NCBI RefSeq assembly: GCF_001625655.1
Contig: NZ_AUYB01000079.1
Coordinates: 1 to 64,000, forward strand
Origin: Pseudoalteromonas luteoviolacea DSM 6061
Lineage (GTDB): Bacteria > Pseudomonadota > Gammaproteobacteria > Enterobacterales > Alteromonadaceae
DNA: 64,000 nt
Direction of reading: 5' to 3'
The notes beneath the pieces were generated by a model. That model searched no databases, was not told the origin of the DNA, and worked only from the letters and a program-made list of their open reading frames with translations. Positions 36,387 to 45,744 of this stretch are shown here, one piece after another (position 1 is the stretch's first letter; the number at the start of each line of letters is the position of its first letter). Position numbers and translations under genes: made by a program.

Positions 36387-39300
36387 GCTTACTCTCCTCG
36401 ATAGCTTCGTCATTAAACACTAGGTAATACACAACAGGCACCACAACCAAAGACAGTAGTGTGGATGCCAAAGTACCAAAAATAATTGCCAATGCCAGTC
36501 CACTGAACACCGGATCAAAAATGATCACAATATTACCCAACATGGTGGTTCCAGCGGCAAGTAATACGGGTCTCATGCGTACCTCTCCTGCACGATATAA
36601 GGCCTCTTTAATCATTACGCCCTGCGCCCTTTGCTGATTAACAAACTCAATCAGAATTAAGCTGTTTCGTACCACAATACCAGCCAACGCAATCATACCA
36701 ATCATAGCGGTTGCACTGAACAACACTGGCTCTGGTGCCCCCGCAATACCGCGCTCACCAAATTGATTCAACAACCAAAAGCCCGGCATAATGCCAATCA
36801 TGGTCAACGGGATGGACGACATAATAATGCCAGCCAGAGCGCTGGAAGCTGTCTGCACGCGCAAAATTAAAAAGATCGCACTTAAGGCAAAAGCAAAGGC
36901 AATCCCCATATCACGAAACACATCGACAGTAATTCGCCACTCCCCTTCTCCAGAAAAGGTATAATAGGTTCCTTCTGGCATTTGCCATGCGATCCCTGCA
37001 CCACTCGTTATAAAGGTGCGCTTATGCCACTCTCTAGCCTGAGCTTGAGCTCCACCCTCATCACTCACTATATCGGCAATGACTGCTGCAGGAACCCGAC
37101 CATTCAATTCAGCGGTGACATAAATCACTTCAGCCAAATCCTTTCTGTATATTGGTTGCTGCGCCGTTCCTTGTTGCCATTGACCAAGCTCATAAATAGG
37201 CACCAAAGGGCGAGCAGCATCTTCTAACGCGCTGTTTGCAGCCGTTTTTGATAGCTCATACCGACCACGTACTTGAAGTGCATTCAATTCAGACCAACGG
37301 TTTCGATCCTCATAGGACATTTGCAGCTCTATTGATAACGGTTCAGCTTCATTGGGTGCATGTAGCAAGCCTGCGTCAACTCCGCCACTGGCAATCTGTA
37401 GTGTATTGTTCACATCTTGTGTACTAATCCCTGATAATGCCGCCTTTCGCTTATCCAAGACGAAGCGATGCACCTGTGACTGTGAGGCAATACTGGTATC
37501 AACATCTATGACATGCGCTTCTTGTTGAAGGCGCTGGGCTAATGCCACGGCAGCTTGTTGATGTAGGGAGTCATCGGCAAAGATATCTTCTTTATATACT
37601 TCGGCCACTAATGTGGACATCACGGGCGGCCCAGGAGGTACCTCGACGACTTTAATATGCACACCATCCTGTGCAAGAGATGCCAGCAAATCTCTCATTC
37701 GCAACACCACTTCATGAGATTGATGTGCTCGCAAGTTTTTATCAATCAACAGCACTCTTAGATCAGCCAAATGATTACCGTGACGCTGATAGTAGCCTCG
37801 TACCATACCATTAAAGTCCATGCTAGATGGCGAACCGACATATGCCGCAACTGAACTGACTTCCGGTAGCTGCCAAAGTCGATTTTGCACCTTTTGCGCG
37901 ACACTGGCTGTGTATTCGAGACTACTTCCCTCTGGTAAATCAATCAGTACCTGAACCTCATTTTTATTATCAAAAGGCAACAATTTTAAGGGTACTGCGC
38001 GCATCACTGGTAAACTGACACTCAATATAAAAGCTCCGAGCACCAGCCATAAAAGCCACTTTGTTTGCCGCGGTTTCATTAATAAAGCAGCCAGTAGGCG
38101 ACGATAGCTACCTGTGCTTTCTCGCTGCGCCTGTTCTTCTTCTGTTATCTGACCACTGAGCAATTTCATCGCAAGCCACGGCGTGATAAAAAGTGCAACT
38201 AGTGTCGATACAACGACACTCAATGGAATATTAAATGCCATTGGGGCCATATAAGGTCCCATCATCCCAGTGATGAACCCAAGTGGAACAAAAGCAACGA
38301 TAATGGTCAGCGTCGAAATTAATAGCGGTGTTTTTACCTCAAGCATAGCAAGGGTTACGACTCTCGGTTTGTTGCCTCTGCGACTAACAAAACGGGTAAT
38401 ATTATCCATGCCTGTTATGGGATCATCCACCAGTAAGCCCAATGCCAATATCAACGCAAATAGTGTGACACGGTTAATGGTGTATCCAAATACATAACCC
38501 ACAATCAAAGTGATCCCATAGCAAATCGGAATCGCCAACCCAATCACAATCGCCGGACGCCATCCCAAAAAGACACCGACAAAAATAATCACACTGAGCA
38601 CAGCAAAAGCCAAGCTAGCCGTAAGATGATCAACTTTGTCATCGGCCGTTTGACCATAGTTACGCAATACTTGATAGCTTACACCGTCTGGTAACAGTTG
38701 TGACTCAAGCTCTGCCATACGAGCCAAAACTTGTCGCGATACCATAACCGCATTACTACCGCGTTGCTTTGCCACACTAATGGTCACCATTGGTAGGCTC
38801 TCACTGCTCCTATCTCTGGAAAGCCACTGATATCGCGTCGGTTCGCTCGGGCCATCTGTCACTTTAGCCACATCCGTCAGATAAATCTGTTTGCCGTTGA
38901 TCACATTTACCACAAGCTTTTTAAGTTCTGCATCACTGCGCAGCACATCACCAGTTTGCAGCTGCCACTGCGCTTTGCCCGCAACAAAGGCTCCCACCTG
39001 CTTAAGCTGATTCGCATATTGAATTGCATTGAACACATCTAAAGGAGTGGTGTGATGCGCTGCTAATGATGTTGCATCCAACTCGACTTGCACCTGGCGA
39101 GTACGGCCTGCCAATACGTTTACTTCATTAGTGTTGGTGATGGTTTGAAGCTGAGTCGAAACTTCCTGCGCTATGCGTGTTAACTCATAATCACTGTAAC
39201 GATCAGGCTCTTGACTGTAGATACCGAGCATTAGAATAGCAACATCGTCCACTTCAACTGGCTTAATTTGCCAGTTCGAAACCACATTGGCTTTACGATC

Positions 39301-39654
39301 TTCATTCGCATAAAGTTTAGTATAAGTATTCAAAATGGCGCGCTCCCGGTCCTCACCAACTTCAAAGCGCAATGTCACTCTCGTTTTTCCAGTTACAGTC
39401 GTAGAGTACACATGCTCTACTCCTGGAATTTGCATCAACAATTTCTCTAAGGGTTCAGTAACCAGCCTTGTAACCTCTGGTGCATCAACATTAGGCACCT
39501 CCACATGAATATCTAGCATCGGCACAACAATTTGTGGTTCTTCTTCTCTCGGGGTGTATTGAAGCGCAAAAAAACCCAATACAAAACTGATAAGAAGGAT
39601 ATAAAGCGGCACTCGACTTAATAACATTCGCCGACTCACGGATGAAAACATCAC
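36370..39654 (-). CDS. RND family efflux transporter permease
   Basis: A 1094-residue inner-membrane pump with two repeats, each one helix, a large periplasmic porter domain and further helices. The proton-relay Asp pair is in ALGLLVDDPITGMDN (about 405), and the second repeat carries GIMPGFWLLNQFGERG and MIGMIALAGIVVRNSLILIE. The N-terminus REEEPQIVVPMLDIHVEVPN resembles the AcrB-like 'swrC/HME-like' pumps of unknown substrate. It lies 13 bases after the ArsR-type repressor gene and is probably controlled by it. Confidence 0.9.
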   Translation of the reverse strand: MMFSSVSRRMLLSRVPLYILLISFVLGFFALQYTPREEEPQIVVPMLDIHVEVPNVDAPEVTRLVTEPLEKLLMQIPGVEHVYSTTVTGKTRVTLRFEVGEDRERAILNTYTKLYANEDRKANVVSNWQIKPVEVDDVAILMLGIYSQEPDRYSDYELTRIAQEVSTQLQTITNTNEVNVLAGRTRQVQVELDATSLAAHHTTPLDVFNAIQYANQLKQVGAFVAGKAQWQLQTGDVLRSDAELKKLVVNVINGKQIYLTDVAKVTDGPSEPTRYQWLSRDRSSESLPMVTISVAKQRGSNAVMVSRQVLARMAELESQLLPDGVSYQVLRNYGQTADDKVDHLTASLAFAVLSVIIFVGVFLGWRPAIVIGLAIPICYGITLIVGYVFGYTINRVTLFALILALGLLVDDPITGMDNITRFVSRRGNKPRVVTLAMLEVKTPLLISTLTIIVAFVPLGFITGMMGPYMAPMAFNIPLSVVVSTLVALFITPWLAMKLLSGQITEEEQAQRESTGSYRRLLAALLMKPRQTKWLLWLVLGAFILSVSLPVMRAVPLKLLPFDNKNEVQVLIDLPEGSSLEYTASVAQKVQNRLWQLPEVSSVAAYVGSPSSMDFNGMVRGYYQRHGNHLADLRVLLIDKNLRAHQSHEVVLRMRDLLASLAQDGVHIKVVEVPPGPPVMSTLVAEVYKEDIFADDSLHQQAAVALAQRLQQEAHVIDVDTSIASQSQVHRFVLDKRKAALSGISTQDVNNTLQIASGGVDAGLLHAPNEAEPLSIELQMSYEDRNRWSELNALQVRGRYELSKTAANSALEDAARPLVPIYELGQWQQGTAQQPIYRKDLAEVIYVTAELNGRVPAAVIADIVSDEGGAQAQAREWHKRTFITSGAGIAWQMPEGTYYTFSGEGEWRITVDVFRDMGIAFAFALSAIFLILRVQTASSALAGIIMSSIPLTMIGIMPGFWLLNQFGERGIAGAPEPVLFSATAMIGMIALAGIVVRNSLILIEFVNQQRAQGVMIKEALYRAGEVRMRPVLLAAGTTMLGNIVIIFDPVFSGLALAIIFGTLASTLLSLVVVPVVYYLVFNDEAIEESKHAAGS

Positions 39655-39667
39655 TGCTCCTCACTCA

Positions 39668-39988
39668 CTACGCTTGGCAAAATAGTTCGTATAACTTTTC
39701 AAGCATTGCGGCAGCATTGTTATCTACGACACGGTAATAAATAGTCTGCCCTTCTCGACGCGTTGTAACCACGTTCGCCTTTCTTAAACCGGCTAAATGT
39801 TGTGACAACGCAGATTGAGCTAAAGGCACTTGTGCATTTAACTCAGTGACGCTCATTTCGGATTGCTGCAAACAGCATAAAATCATCAAACGATTTTTAT
39901 TGGCCATAATTTTCAACAGCGCTTCGGCTTTTTCCGCAGCATCCGCCATATTTTGTGGGGTCAATTGAATACTCCCTACCATCATCAT
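39668..39988 (-). CDS. ArsR family repressor, BigR/SqrR (persulfide-sensor) type
   Basis: A 106-residue winged-helix protein: the recognition region LAQSALSQHLAGLRKANVVT and the wing TRREGQTIYYRV. Cys38 (in LMILCCL) and Cys104 (in LFCQA) are 66 residues apart, the same spacing as the two redox cysteines of BigR (42/108) and SqrR (41/107), which form a tetrasulfide with reactive sulfur. The metal sites of classical ArsR are absent. Three ATGs open the frame without a ribosome site; a TTG at residue 9 follows GGGAG and may be the real start. It heads an operon with the RND pump, divergent from a rhodanese. Confidence 0.85.
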   Translation of the reverse strand: MMMVGSIQLTPQNMADAAEKAEALLKIMANKNRLMILCCLQQSEMSVTELNAQVPLAQSALSQHLAGLRKANVVTTRREGQTIYYRVVDNNAAAMLEKLYELFCQA

Positions 39989-40010
39989 GGGAGCGAGTAT
40001 AGATATTTAC

Positions 40011-40042
40011 ATTAGAAAAGTCTAATATTAGAAAAGTCTAAT
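40011..40042. promoter_or_regulatory. Tandem palindromic operator for the ArsR-type repressor
   Basis: Two perfect head-to-tail copies of ATTAGAAAAGTCTAAT (40011-40026 and 40027-40042). Each copy is a dyad (ATTAGA/TCTAAT). They fill most of the 74-base gap between the divergent repressor and rhodanese genes. This is the expected position and A/T-rich dyad form of a BigR-type box. Binding is inferred. Confidence 0.75.
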
Positions 40043-40062
40043 ATTAATTTGAGGAATTCTTT

Positions 40063-40413
40063 ATGCTTGTGTCGACACAATCTTTAATCCAATCGATAAA
40101 AAAATCACTCAGATGCATTGATGCTATTCAAGCAAAGCAAGCGCTAGTAACCGGTGAGGGAATACTCATTGATGTACGTGAGCCCCATGAACATCAGCAG
40201 CAAGCTCCTAAAAGCGCTATCAATATCCCGAGAGGCATGATTGAGTTCATGTTGCCACAAAAAGTACCAAACCCTGATACTCAGATTTTTATCCACTGTG
40301 CAATGGGCGGTAGAGCAATGTTTGCAGCTGAACAACTAAACAGAATTGGTTATACCAATGTGACTGTCATTGAGGCCCCCGTCGCAACGATTTGTAAGTG
40401 TTTTGACGACTAA
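40063..40413 (+). CDS. Rhodanese-like sulfurtransferase
   Basis: A 116-residue single-domain rhodanese: ILIDVREPHEHQQQAPKSAI and the active-site loop HCAMGGRA with the persulfide-carrying Cys. The first 20 residues are a non-conserved extension. It has GAGGA before the ATG, and its promoter region contains the tandem ArsR operator, so it is probably induced together with the pump when sulfane sulfur accumulates. Likely cytosolic; no signal peptide. Confidence 0.88.
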   Translation: MLVSTQSLIQSIKKSLRCIDAIQAKQALVTGEGILIDVREPHEHQQQAPKSAINIPRGMIEFMLPQKVPNPDTQIFIHCAMGGRAMFAAEQLNRIGYTNVTVIEAPVATICKCFDD

Positions 40414-40414
40414 A

Positions 40415-40897
40415 TCAATACTTACAACCCATGACCTCTTGATGTAACCAAACCATGCGGTCCAAAAACCAAGTTTTTGTTAAGATCAACCCAAGGGCAC
40501 CTGCACATGTGCTGATAGGTTCTTTGAAAAACAGCCCAGCGAAACATAGTAAGGTAAAAAATGATAGTAATCCGATGATCATATTTATAACTAGGATATG
40601 ATGCGTGGGTACTTTTTCTCGTTGGTAAATTAAAATGCGCTCACCCAACACACTTCTTGACGCCCAGTTGTCAGTGTTGGCGGGTTTCTTAAAACATCTA
40701 GGGTTTAGCCAGACCCAAGATAGGAGCACAACCAATATCGGCCAAAACCATAGCTGTAAAGCGTCGCGCCACCACAGGCAAGCGAGCAGCAGAGGAAAGC
40801 AGCTATATCTTGTCCACACACTCCAAGGATTAGTATGCCGAGCCCATACCTCTTCGCTCATGGCAAAATACTTGGCTGCGAAGTTTTCAAATTTCAT
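40415..40897 (-). CDS. Small membrane protein, DUF6653-like
   Basis: A 160-residue protein with about four hydrophobic segments in two pairs (about 28-65 and 100-138). The N-terminal RHTNPWSVWTRYSCFPLLLA resembles the opening of the DUF6653 family of uncharacterised inner-membrane proteins. It is convergent with the rhodanese gene (1-base gap). No function can be assigned. Confidence 0.6.
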   Translation of the reverse strand: MKFENFAAKYFAMSEEVWARHTNPWSVWTRYSCFPLLLACLWWRDALQLWFWPILVVLLSWVWLNPRCFKKPANTDNWASRSVLGERILIYQREKVPTHHILVINMIIGLLSFFTLLCFAGLFFKEPISTCAGALGLILTKTWFLDRMVWLHQEVMGCKY

Positions 40898-41091
40898 CTC
40901 TATTTCCCTCAGTGCCTCTGTGTATTAGAGCGTAACGCTAAAGTTCACACTAGACTGTATAAAAATGTATTGAATACACAACATTTGCTGACGCTTTTTG
41001 AAAACTCACTAACAGTACTCAGTTTCCTTACTTTGTAGACTCTAACTCACTTTTAAAAGCGCTATATCCACACTGCAAGGGATTGACAACA

Positions 41092-43518
41092 ATGAGGCTG
41101 ATTTCAGGGTACACATCAATTTTGACGGCAGCACTTTTACTGCTCAGCGGATGCCAAGACAATCAGGATCATCGCTCTGATTTGCAGCGCTCAGCAGGTT
41201 TTTGGCAAAAACCCGCGTATGGTGAAGCACTTAATATCACGATGAATCGAGTGGTACGATATCAATACAATCGCTATGGATGTATTCAAGTATCCGAGCA
41301 GCAACACTCAGGCATGACAGCACAGCTGGATTCAGTAGCACTTTCAAATACAAGGCGTCTACGTGTGGCTCCAAAAGGGCAGGTGTACCCAAGTTACTAC
41401 ACCCAACTCGATACATTGCCAGATCACTGTAATAACCCCATAGCCATTTCAGACTCCGCTGCACCAGATGTGATATTTGACTATTTTTGGCATACTTTTA
41501 ATGATTACTACGCCTTTTTCTCACTTCGTGATGTTGATTGGCAGGCACAGTACGATTTATATCGCCCAATGGTCCATAACTCTATGTCTGATGAAGCCCT
41601 CTTTAGCCTGCTTTCCGACATGGTTGCGCCATTACAAGATATGCATGTCACTCTTTCATCACATCAGCAGGACTATTTCTCAAGCAAGCCTACGCCTATT
41701 CTTCAGGCCATTCAAAACGAACTAGACTTTCGTATATATCAAGGACAAGATTCTGATTTACAAAGCCTATATCAACATTATCAAAAACAAATGCAACGTG
41801 TAAGCTCGCATTACATTGCGCCTGATTCACTCAATACGTTGCCACAGGGCAGTGATAACGCCACCGCAATTTGGGGAGTAACAGCCTCGAATGTTGGAAT
41901 ATTGGTAATCAATAACATGAACTTCTTTGACTCAGATAAAGCAGCTGACGAAACGCAGCATCTAGAAGCCGCACACAAGATGATGGCTGATGCGATGGCC
42001 GATTTGAAAGACAGCGAAGCAATGATCATTGATATTCGCCACAATACCGGAGGAGATGATGCCATTTCGTTAGCAGTCGCTAGCTATTTCGCTGATCGCG
42101 AATTACTTGCCTTCAATAAGCAGGCTATCAACCAAGTAGGCAGAGGTATCCCTTTACGACAAAAGTTATCAGCCCGCCAAACTGCTTATACAAAACCTGT
42201 TTATTTGCTTACCAGCCAGCTTACAGTCAGCGCCGCTGAAGTATTTACTATGGCCATGGATCAGCTCGATCACGTCACTAAAGTAGGAGAAGAAACTGCG
42301 GGAGCACTGTCAGATGCATTAAGGTTTTCACTGCCAAATGGCTGGCAATTCAGTTTATCTAATGAGGTTTACCGAAATGCGCAGGGCAACTCGTTTGAGC
42401 ATATTGGATTTATACCCGATCATCACGTACCAGCATTCAGTCTTCATGATATCGAAATGAAACGCTTCTCAACCTATGATTTCGTTTTGAATAAGCTCAA
42501 TAAGCCGCCCAAGCCCAACATGACGATTGATGAATTCGAACATCAAGTACGTGAATTGCAAACACATGGGAACATCACCAAGGTTGCCGTCAGTATTATT
42601 TCACAAGGACAGACCGTATATAGCCATGGTTTTACGACCGAAGCGCAGCATCCAGTAAACGCAGATACTCCATTTTACCTAGCTTCCTTAGATGAAACGC
42701 TAATAGGTGCTACAATCGCAGCGGCAAGTAGCGAAAGTCATCTCGCTCTTGACCAACCTATCGAGCATTTACTGCCCTTCCCTTTGGCATACCCAAGTGG
42801 CCAGAGCAATGCTTTAACTCTAATACAGCTACTCACTCATACCAGTGGTATCGTTGATAACCGAGCCATATTCGATTGCATACTTACACTCTCTCAGATA
42901 AACACACGCCAAGCAGTAACCTGCGCGGATACAAAACTCAGCAGGGGGGATTTTTTAGCAGCATATTTAAGTGCAGAGGGAGAGCTGTATCATACTGGGA
43001 ATTTCTCGAGCCAATATGGACTTGAGCCGGGGACATCAGCGATTTATTCGCAAGTTGGGGTGGAGCTCGCGACCTTCGTCATAGAACAAGCCAGTCAATC
43101 TTCCATATCAGAACTCGCACAAAGACATTTATTTGAGCCACTTAATATGCACAATACCCGTTTTCAAACTTTGTCTACCAAAGCACAGGCAAAAAGTGAG
43201 CTCATTTCAACAGCCAATGACCTGAGTTATTTTTTAGCCGCCAGTATGCAACCTACGTATGCTTTGCCTACTCCATTGTCACGTTATTTTTGGCTCACTG
43301 ACAACAAACAGTCATATCAACGCGGCAGTGGTGCAGCTTCGAGGACACACCTTTATGCTGATGTTTATAGCCAAACTGGGTTTGTATTATTAACAGATGC
43401 AAACCCAGATTCAGAGGCGTCCAATGAAGCTTACAAGCAGCTTGAACAGCTGGTGTTCAATATGGCGGAGCAACTGAATCGCGAGTTTCAGCAACGCATA
43501 TCATTAAGGGGAAAATGA
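41092..43518 (+). CDS. Lipoprotein: S41 peptidase fused to degenerate beta-lactamase-like domain
   Basis: An 808-residue lipoprotein (lipobox LLSGC at about residue 20). Residues about 120-450 form an S41-type peptidase domain with DIRHNTGGDD and the nucleophile Ser380 in LTVSAAEVF, followed by VGEETAGALS. Residues about 475-800 resemble the serine beta-lactamase/PBP4-type fold (HTSG at about 585). However, the usual SxxK is Ser532-Leu-Asp-Glu535 and YxN reads YSQ, so this half is probably inactive and may bind substrate. The start is the ATG 41092 with AAGGG upstream. It ends 15 bases inside the convergent next gene. Confidence 0.8.
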   Translation: MRLISGYTSILTAALLLLSGCQDNQDHRSDLQRSAGFWQKPAYGEALNITMNRVVRYQYNRYGCIQVSEQQHSGMTAQLDSVALSNTRRLRVAPKGQVYPSYYTQLDTLPDHCNNPIAISDSAAPDVIFDYFWHTFNDYYAFFSLRDVDWQAQYDLYRPMVHNSMSDEALFSLLSDMVAPLQDMHVTLSSHQQDYFSSKPTPILQAIQNELDFRIYQGQDSDLQSLYQHYQKQMQRVSSHYIAPDSLNTLPQGSDNATAIWGVTASNVGILVINNMNFFDSDKAADETQHLEAAHKMMADAMADLKDSEAMIIDIRHNTGGDDAISLAVASYFADRELLAFNKQAINQVGRGIPLRQKLSARQTAYTKPVYLLTSQLTVSAAEVFTMAMDQLDHVTKVGEETAGALSDALRFSLPNGWQFSLSNEVYRNAQGNSFEHIGFIPDHHVPAFSLHDIEMKRFSTYDFVLNKLNKPPKPNMTIDEFEHQVRELQTHGNITKVAVSIISQGQTVYSHGFTTEAQHPVNADTPFYLASLDETLIGATIAAASSESHLALDQPIEHLLPFPLAYPSGQSNALTLIQLLTHTSGIVDNRAIFDCILTLSQINTRQAVTCADTKLSRGDFLAAYLSAEGELYHTGNFSSQYGLEPGTSAIYSQVGVELATFVIEQASQSSISELAQRHLFEPLNMHNTRFQTLSTKAQAKSELISTANDLSYFLAASMQPTYALPTPLSRYFWLTDNKQSYQRGSGAASRTHLYADVYSQTGFVLLTDANPDSEASNEAYKQLEQLVFNMAEQLNREFQQRISLRGK

Positions 43519-44325
43519 ATCCGAAGGCACCTTTGGAGAATCAATCAAATGGGATGGTATTTTAGGTAATTGGTATGGTGCGACTAGTTTATCTAACGTT
43601 TTATTTTTGGCCATTTCATACATTTGTTGTGCGATAAGAGTGCCGAGTTCAGACTCCGCAAAGTCCGTACTCATGGCCATATAGCCATAAATTTCTTGAG
43701 TATGGCGGTATGTCATTTTTTTAAGTTTATGTGTAGGTTGCTCGAGCACTCCCATCGCAACATCAGCGGTATCTTCCACGGCGATTACAAGGTCGACGCG
43801 ACCCTTTAAAACCAGATCAACCGCAACACGCTCCGATGGTACAGCCACTTTATTTAAGCTTTGATCTTTATCGAACCTCGGAAAAAATGCACCGCCACGC
43901 ATTACCGCAATGCGTTTACCTTGCAAATCCTCGTAGCTGTTTACTTCAATACCGCTACTTTCCGTGCCGTAAAACACAAAAGATGATGAGAGCACCATAT
44001 AAGGCGGTTCAACAAAAGACATAATTTTCTGACGTTCAGGGGTTTTGATCAAACCTCCCATAACATCCACTTTCCCCTTGCTGAGCAGTCTCACGCAACG
44101 AGAAAATGGACAAGGCACCGCATTGATTTTGTATTTTTTTTCACTTGTTAGTTGTGCATAGCGTAAGATATCAAGTATCAAGCCTTGAGAGCGGCTATCA
44201 TCGCTAAGGCGACTATAAGGAGGGGCATGGTCAACGGCAACATGCACTACTTTTTCAACCGCTTGGCTTTGTGCGCTATATATTAATACCAAAAAGCTCA
44301 GTATGAGCACGGTATAAAACTTCAT
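43504..44325 (-). CDS. Periplasmic substrate-binding protein (SBP_bac_3 type)
   Basis: A 273-residue exported protein: signal peptide to about residue 22 (ending QSQA), then VHVAVDHAPPYSRL, the hinge motif GKVDVMGGLIKTPERQ, and SYEDLQGKRIAVMRGGAFFP. The class binds amino acids or related molecules. No permease or ATPase is adjacent, so it may be an orphan sensor or feed a distant transporter; such orphans are frequent in Alteromonadales. Its last 15 bases overlap the convergent S41 gene. Confidence 0.82.
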   Translation of the reverse strand: MKFYTVLILSFLVLIYSAQSQAVEKVVHVAVDHAPPYSRLSDDSRSQGLILDILRYAQLTSEKKYKINAVPCPFSRCVRLLSKGKVDVMGGLIKTPERQKIMSFVEPPYMVLSSSFVFYGTESSGIEVNSYEDLQGKRIAVMRGGAFFPRFDKDQSLNKVAVPSERVAVDLVLKGRVDLVIAVEDTADVAMGVLEQPTHKLKKMTYRHTQEIYGYMAMSTDFAESELGTLIAQQMYEMAKNKTLDKLVAPYQLPKIPSHLIDSPKVPSDSFSP

Positions 44326-44568
44326 TCAATCACCTACTCAAAAACCACGCGCATAAAAATGCAAAATACTCAGCTCCCCTGCAAAACCACTGAATTATTC
44401 CAAAACATAAAGAACTATAACATATATTATTGTCACAGAAACGCCACAATAAAATACATTCTCTGTCATTACCATACCATAAGCATAGAACAGAGACTCA
44501 TCATTTTTCATCAATTGTCAGCAAGTGTAGAAGACACAACAATGCGCCTTTTGGATCTGAAGTTCGAA

Positions 44569-45744
44569 TTACCGATTAAAAGCACTAACGACTTGATAAG
44601 GGCGGAGTTCAAATTCGGTCAGTAATATCAGCATTTGATCTAAGATATCAGCCTGAATATGCTCATAGTTGACCCAGCTTTTATCTTTGCTAAAACAGTA
44701 AAACTCAACGGGTAAACCGTGCTCTGTTGGGGGCAGCTCTCTAACCATACAGGTACAAAGTGTATTTATTTCTGGCCGTTGCTTTAACAACCATTCAGCA
44801 TAGTTTCTGAAGAGCGTTAAATTACTGCATTGATCAGGCAAAGTTAAGGTATCGAGCGCTGTAAATTTACTTTTGAAGTGAGCAAGCTTCTGTGCATCTA
44901 GCAGCTCAATACTGTTCATATCAATGGGGATTGCACGCTTAATGCGACGACCTGGTGACTCCTGCATCGCCCGCCAATTCTTGAAAGAGTCCGAGATCAG
45001 AGCATAAGTTGGGATCGTAGTCACTGTATTGTCCCAATTGCGCACACGCACGGTGTTTAGGCCTAAATCAATCACTTCACCATCCGCGCCAAAAGTGTCT
45101 ACTTGGATCCAATCTCCTGTTGCCACTAGGCGGTTAGCAGCGATCTGAATACTTGCGACTAAACCTAAAATCGTATCTTTGAATACCAACAAGGTAACCG
45201 CGGCAATGGCACCAAAGCCTGACAAAATATAGGTTGGTGATTTATCAACCATTGTGCTAACCACCAGCACGCTGGTGACAATGAAAATCACTAACTTAGT
45301 TACCTGTACAATGCCTTTGATGGGCACATCTTTTGCAAATTTTTGCTGTTGATAAATGGCATGTGCAATATTGATAAATGAACTAACCAAAAAACCAAAC
45401 GCGATTATCAGGATTACTTGCGCTGCTACCTTAAGCTGGATCATGGCCCATTCAGGTGCAATAAACATGTGCTTGTAAATCACAACAAATAAAATACTGC
45501 AAACCAGTAATGCAACACGGCCACTCAATTTGCTCAATTGTGGCGCTAAGAATGCGATTTTGGCTTGCGAAAAACTCGAGAGTATTTGTTTAACTTTGGG
45601 CACCAATGCCAACTTAATCCCAGCAAAAATAATGACCAAAAAACCAAATGAAACGGCATTAGTAAGGACAGCTAAAATATAAGGGTGCACATGCGCACTT
45701 CCAAATAAAGGTAGGATAAAATCTTGCACATGCCCCGTATTCAT
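44569..45744 (-). CDS. MscS-family mechanosensitive channel
   Basis: A 391-residue inner-membrane protein with five hydrophobic helices before the MscS core. The pore helix and beta domain read ILSGFGAIAAVTLLVFKDTI and LVASIQIAANRLVATGDWIQ, followed by GEVIDLGLNTVRVRNWDNTV. The layout and the sequence NWRAMQESPGRRIKRAI are like E. coli YbdG (MscM). It overlaps the upstream acyltransferase gene by 4 bases, suggesting joint expression with membrane lipid enzymes. Confidence 0.88.
   Translation of the reverse strand: MNTGHVQDFILPLFGSAHVHPYILAVLTNAVSFGFLVIIFAGIKLALVPKVKQILSSFSQAKIAFLAPQLSKLSGRVALLVCSILFVVIYKHMFIAPEWAMIQLKVAAQVILIIAFGFLVSSFINIAHAIYQQQKFAKDVPIKGIVQVTKLVIFIVTSVLVVSTMVDKSPTYILSGFGAIAAVTLLVFKDTILGLVASIQIAANRLVATGDWIQVDTFGADGEVIDLGLNTVRVRNWDNTVTTIPTYALISDSFKNWRAMQESPGRRIKRAIPIDMNSIELLDAQKLAHFKSKFTALDTLTLPDQCSNLTLFRNYAEWLLKQRPEINTLCTCMVRELPPTEHGLPVEFYCFSKDKSWVNYEHIQADILDQMLILLTEFELRPYQVVSAFNR

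Noticed and set aside
44359..44625. 88-codon open frame on the plus strand between the binding-protein gene and MscS
   Set aside because: Composition is not coding-like, its end overlaps the mscS 3' end antisense, and there is no ribosome site; the stretch is more likely the upstream region of the binding-protein gene.
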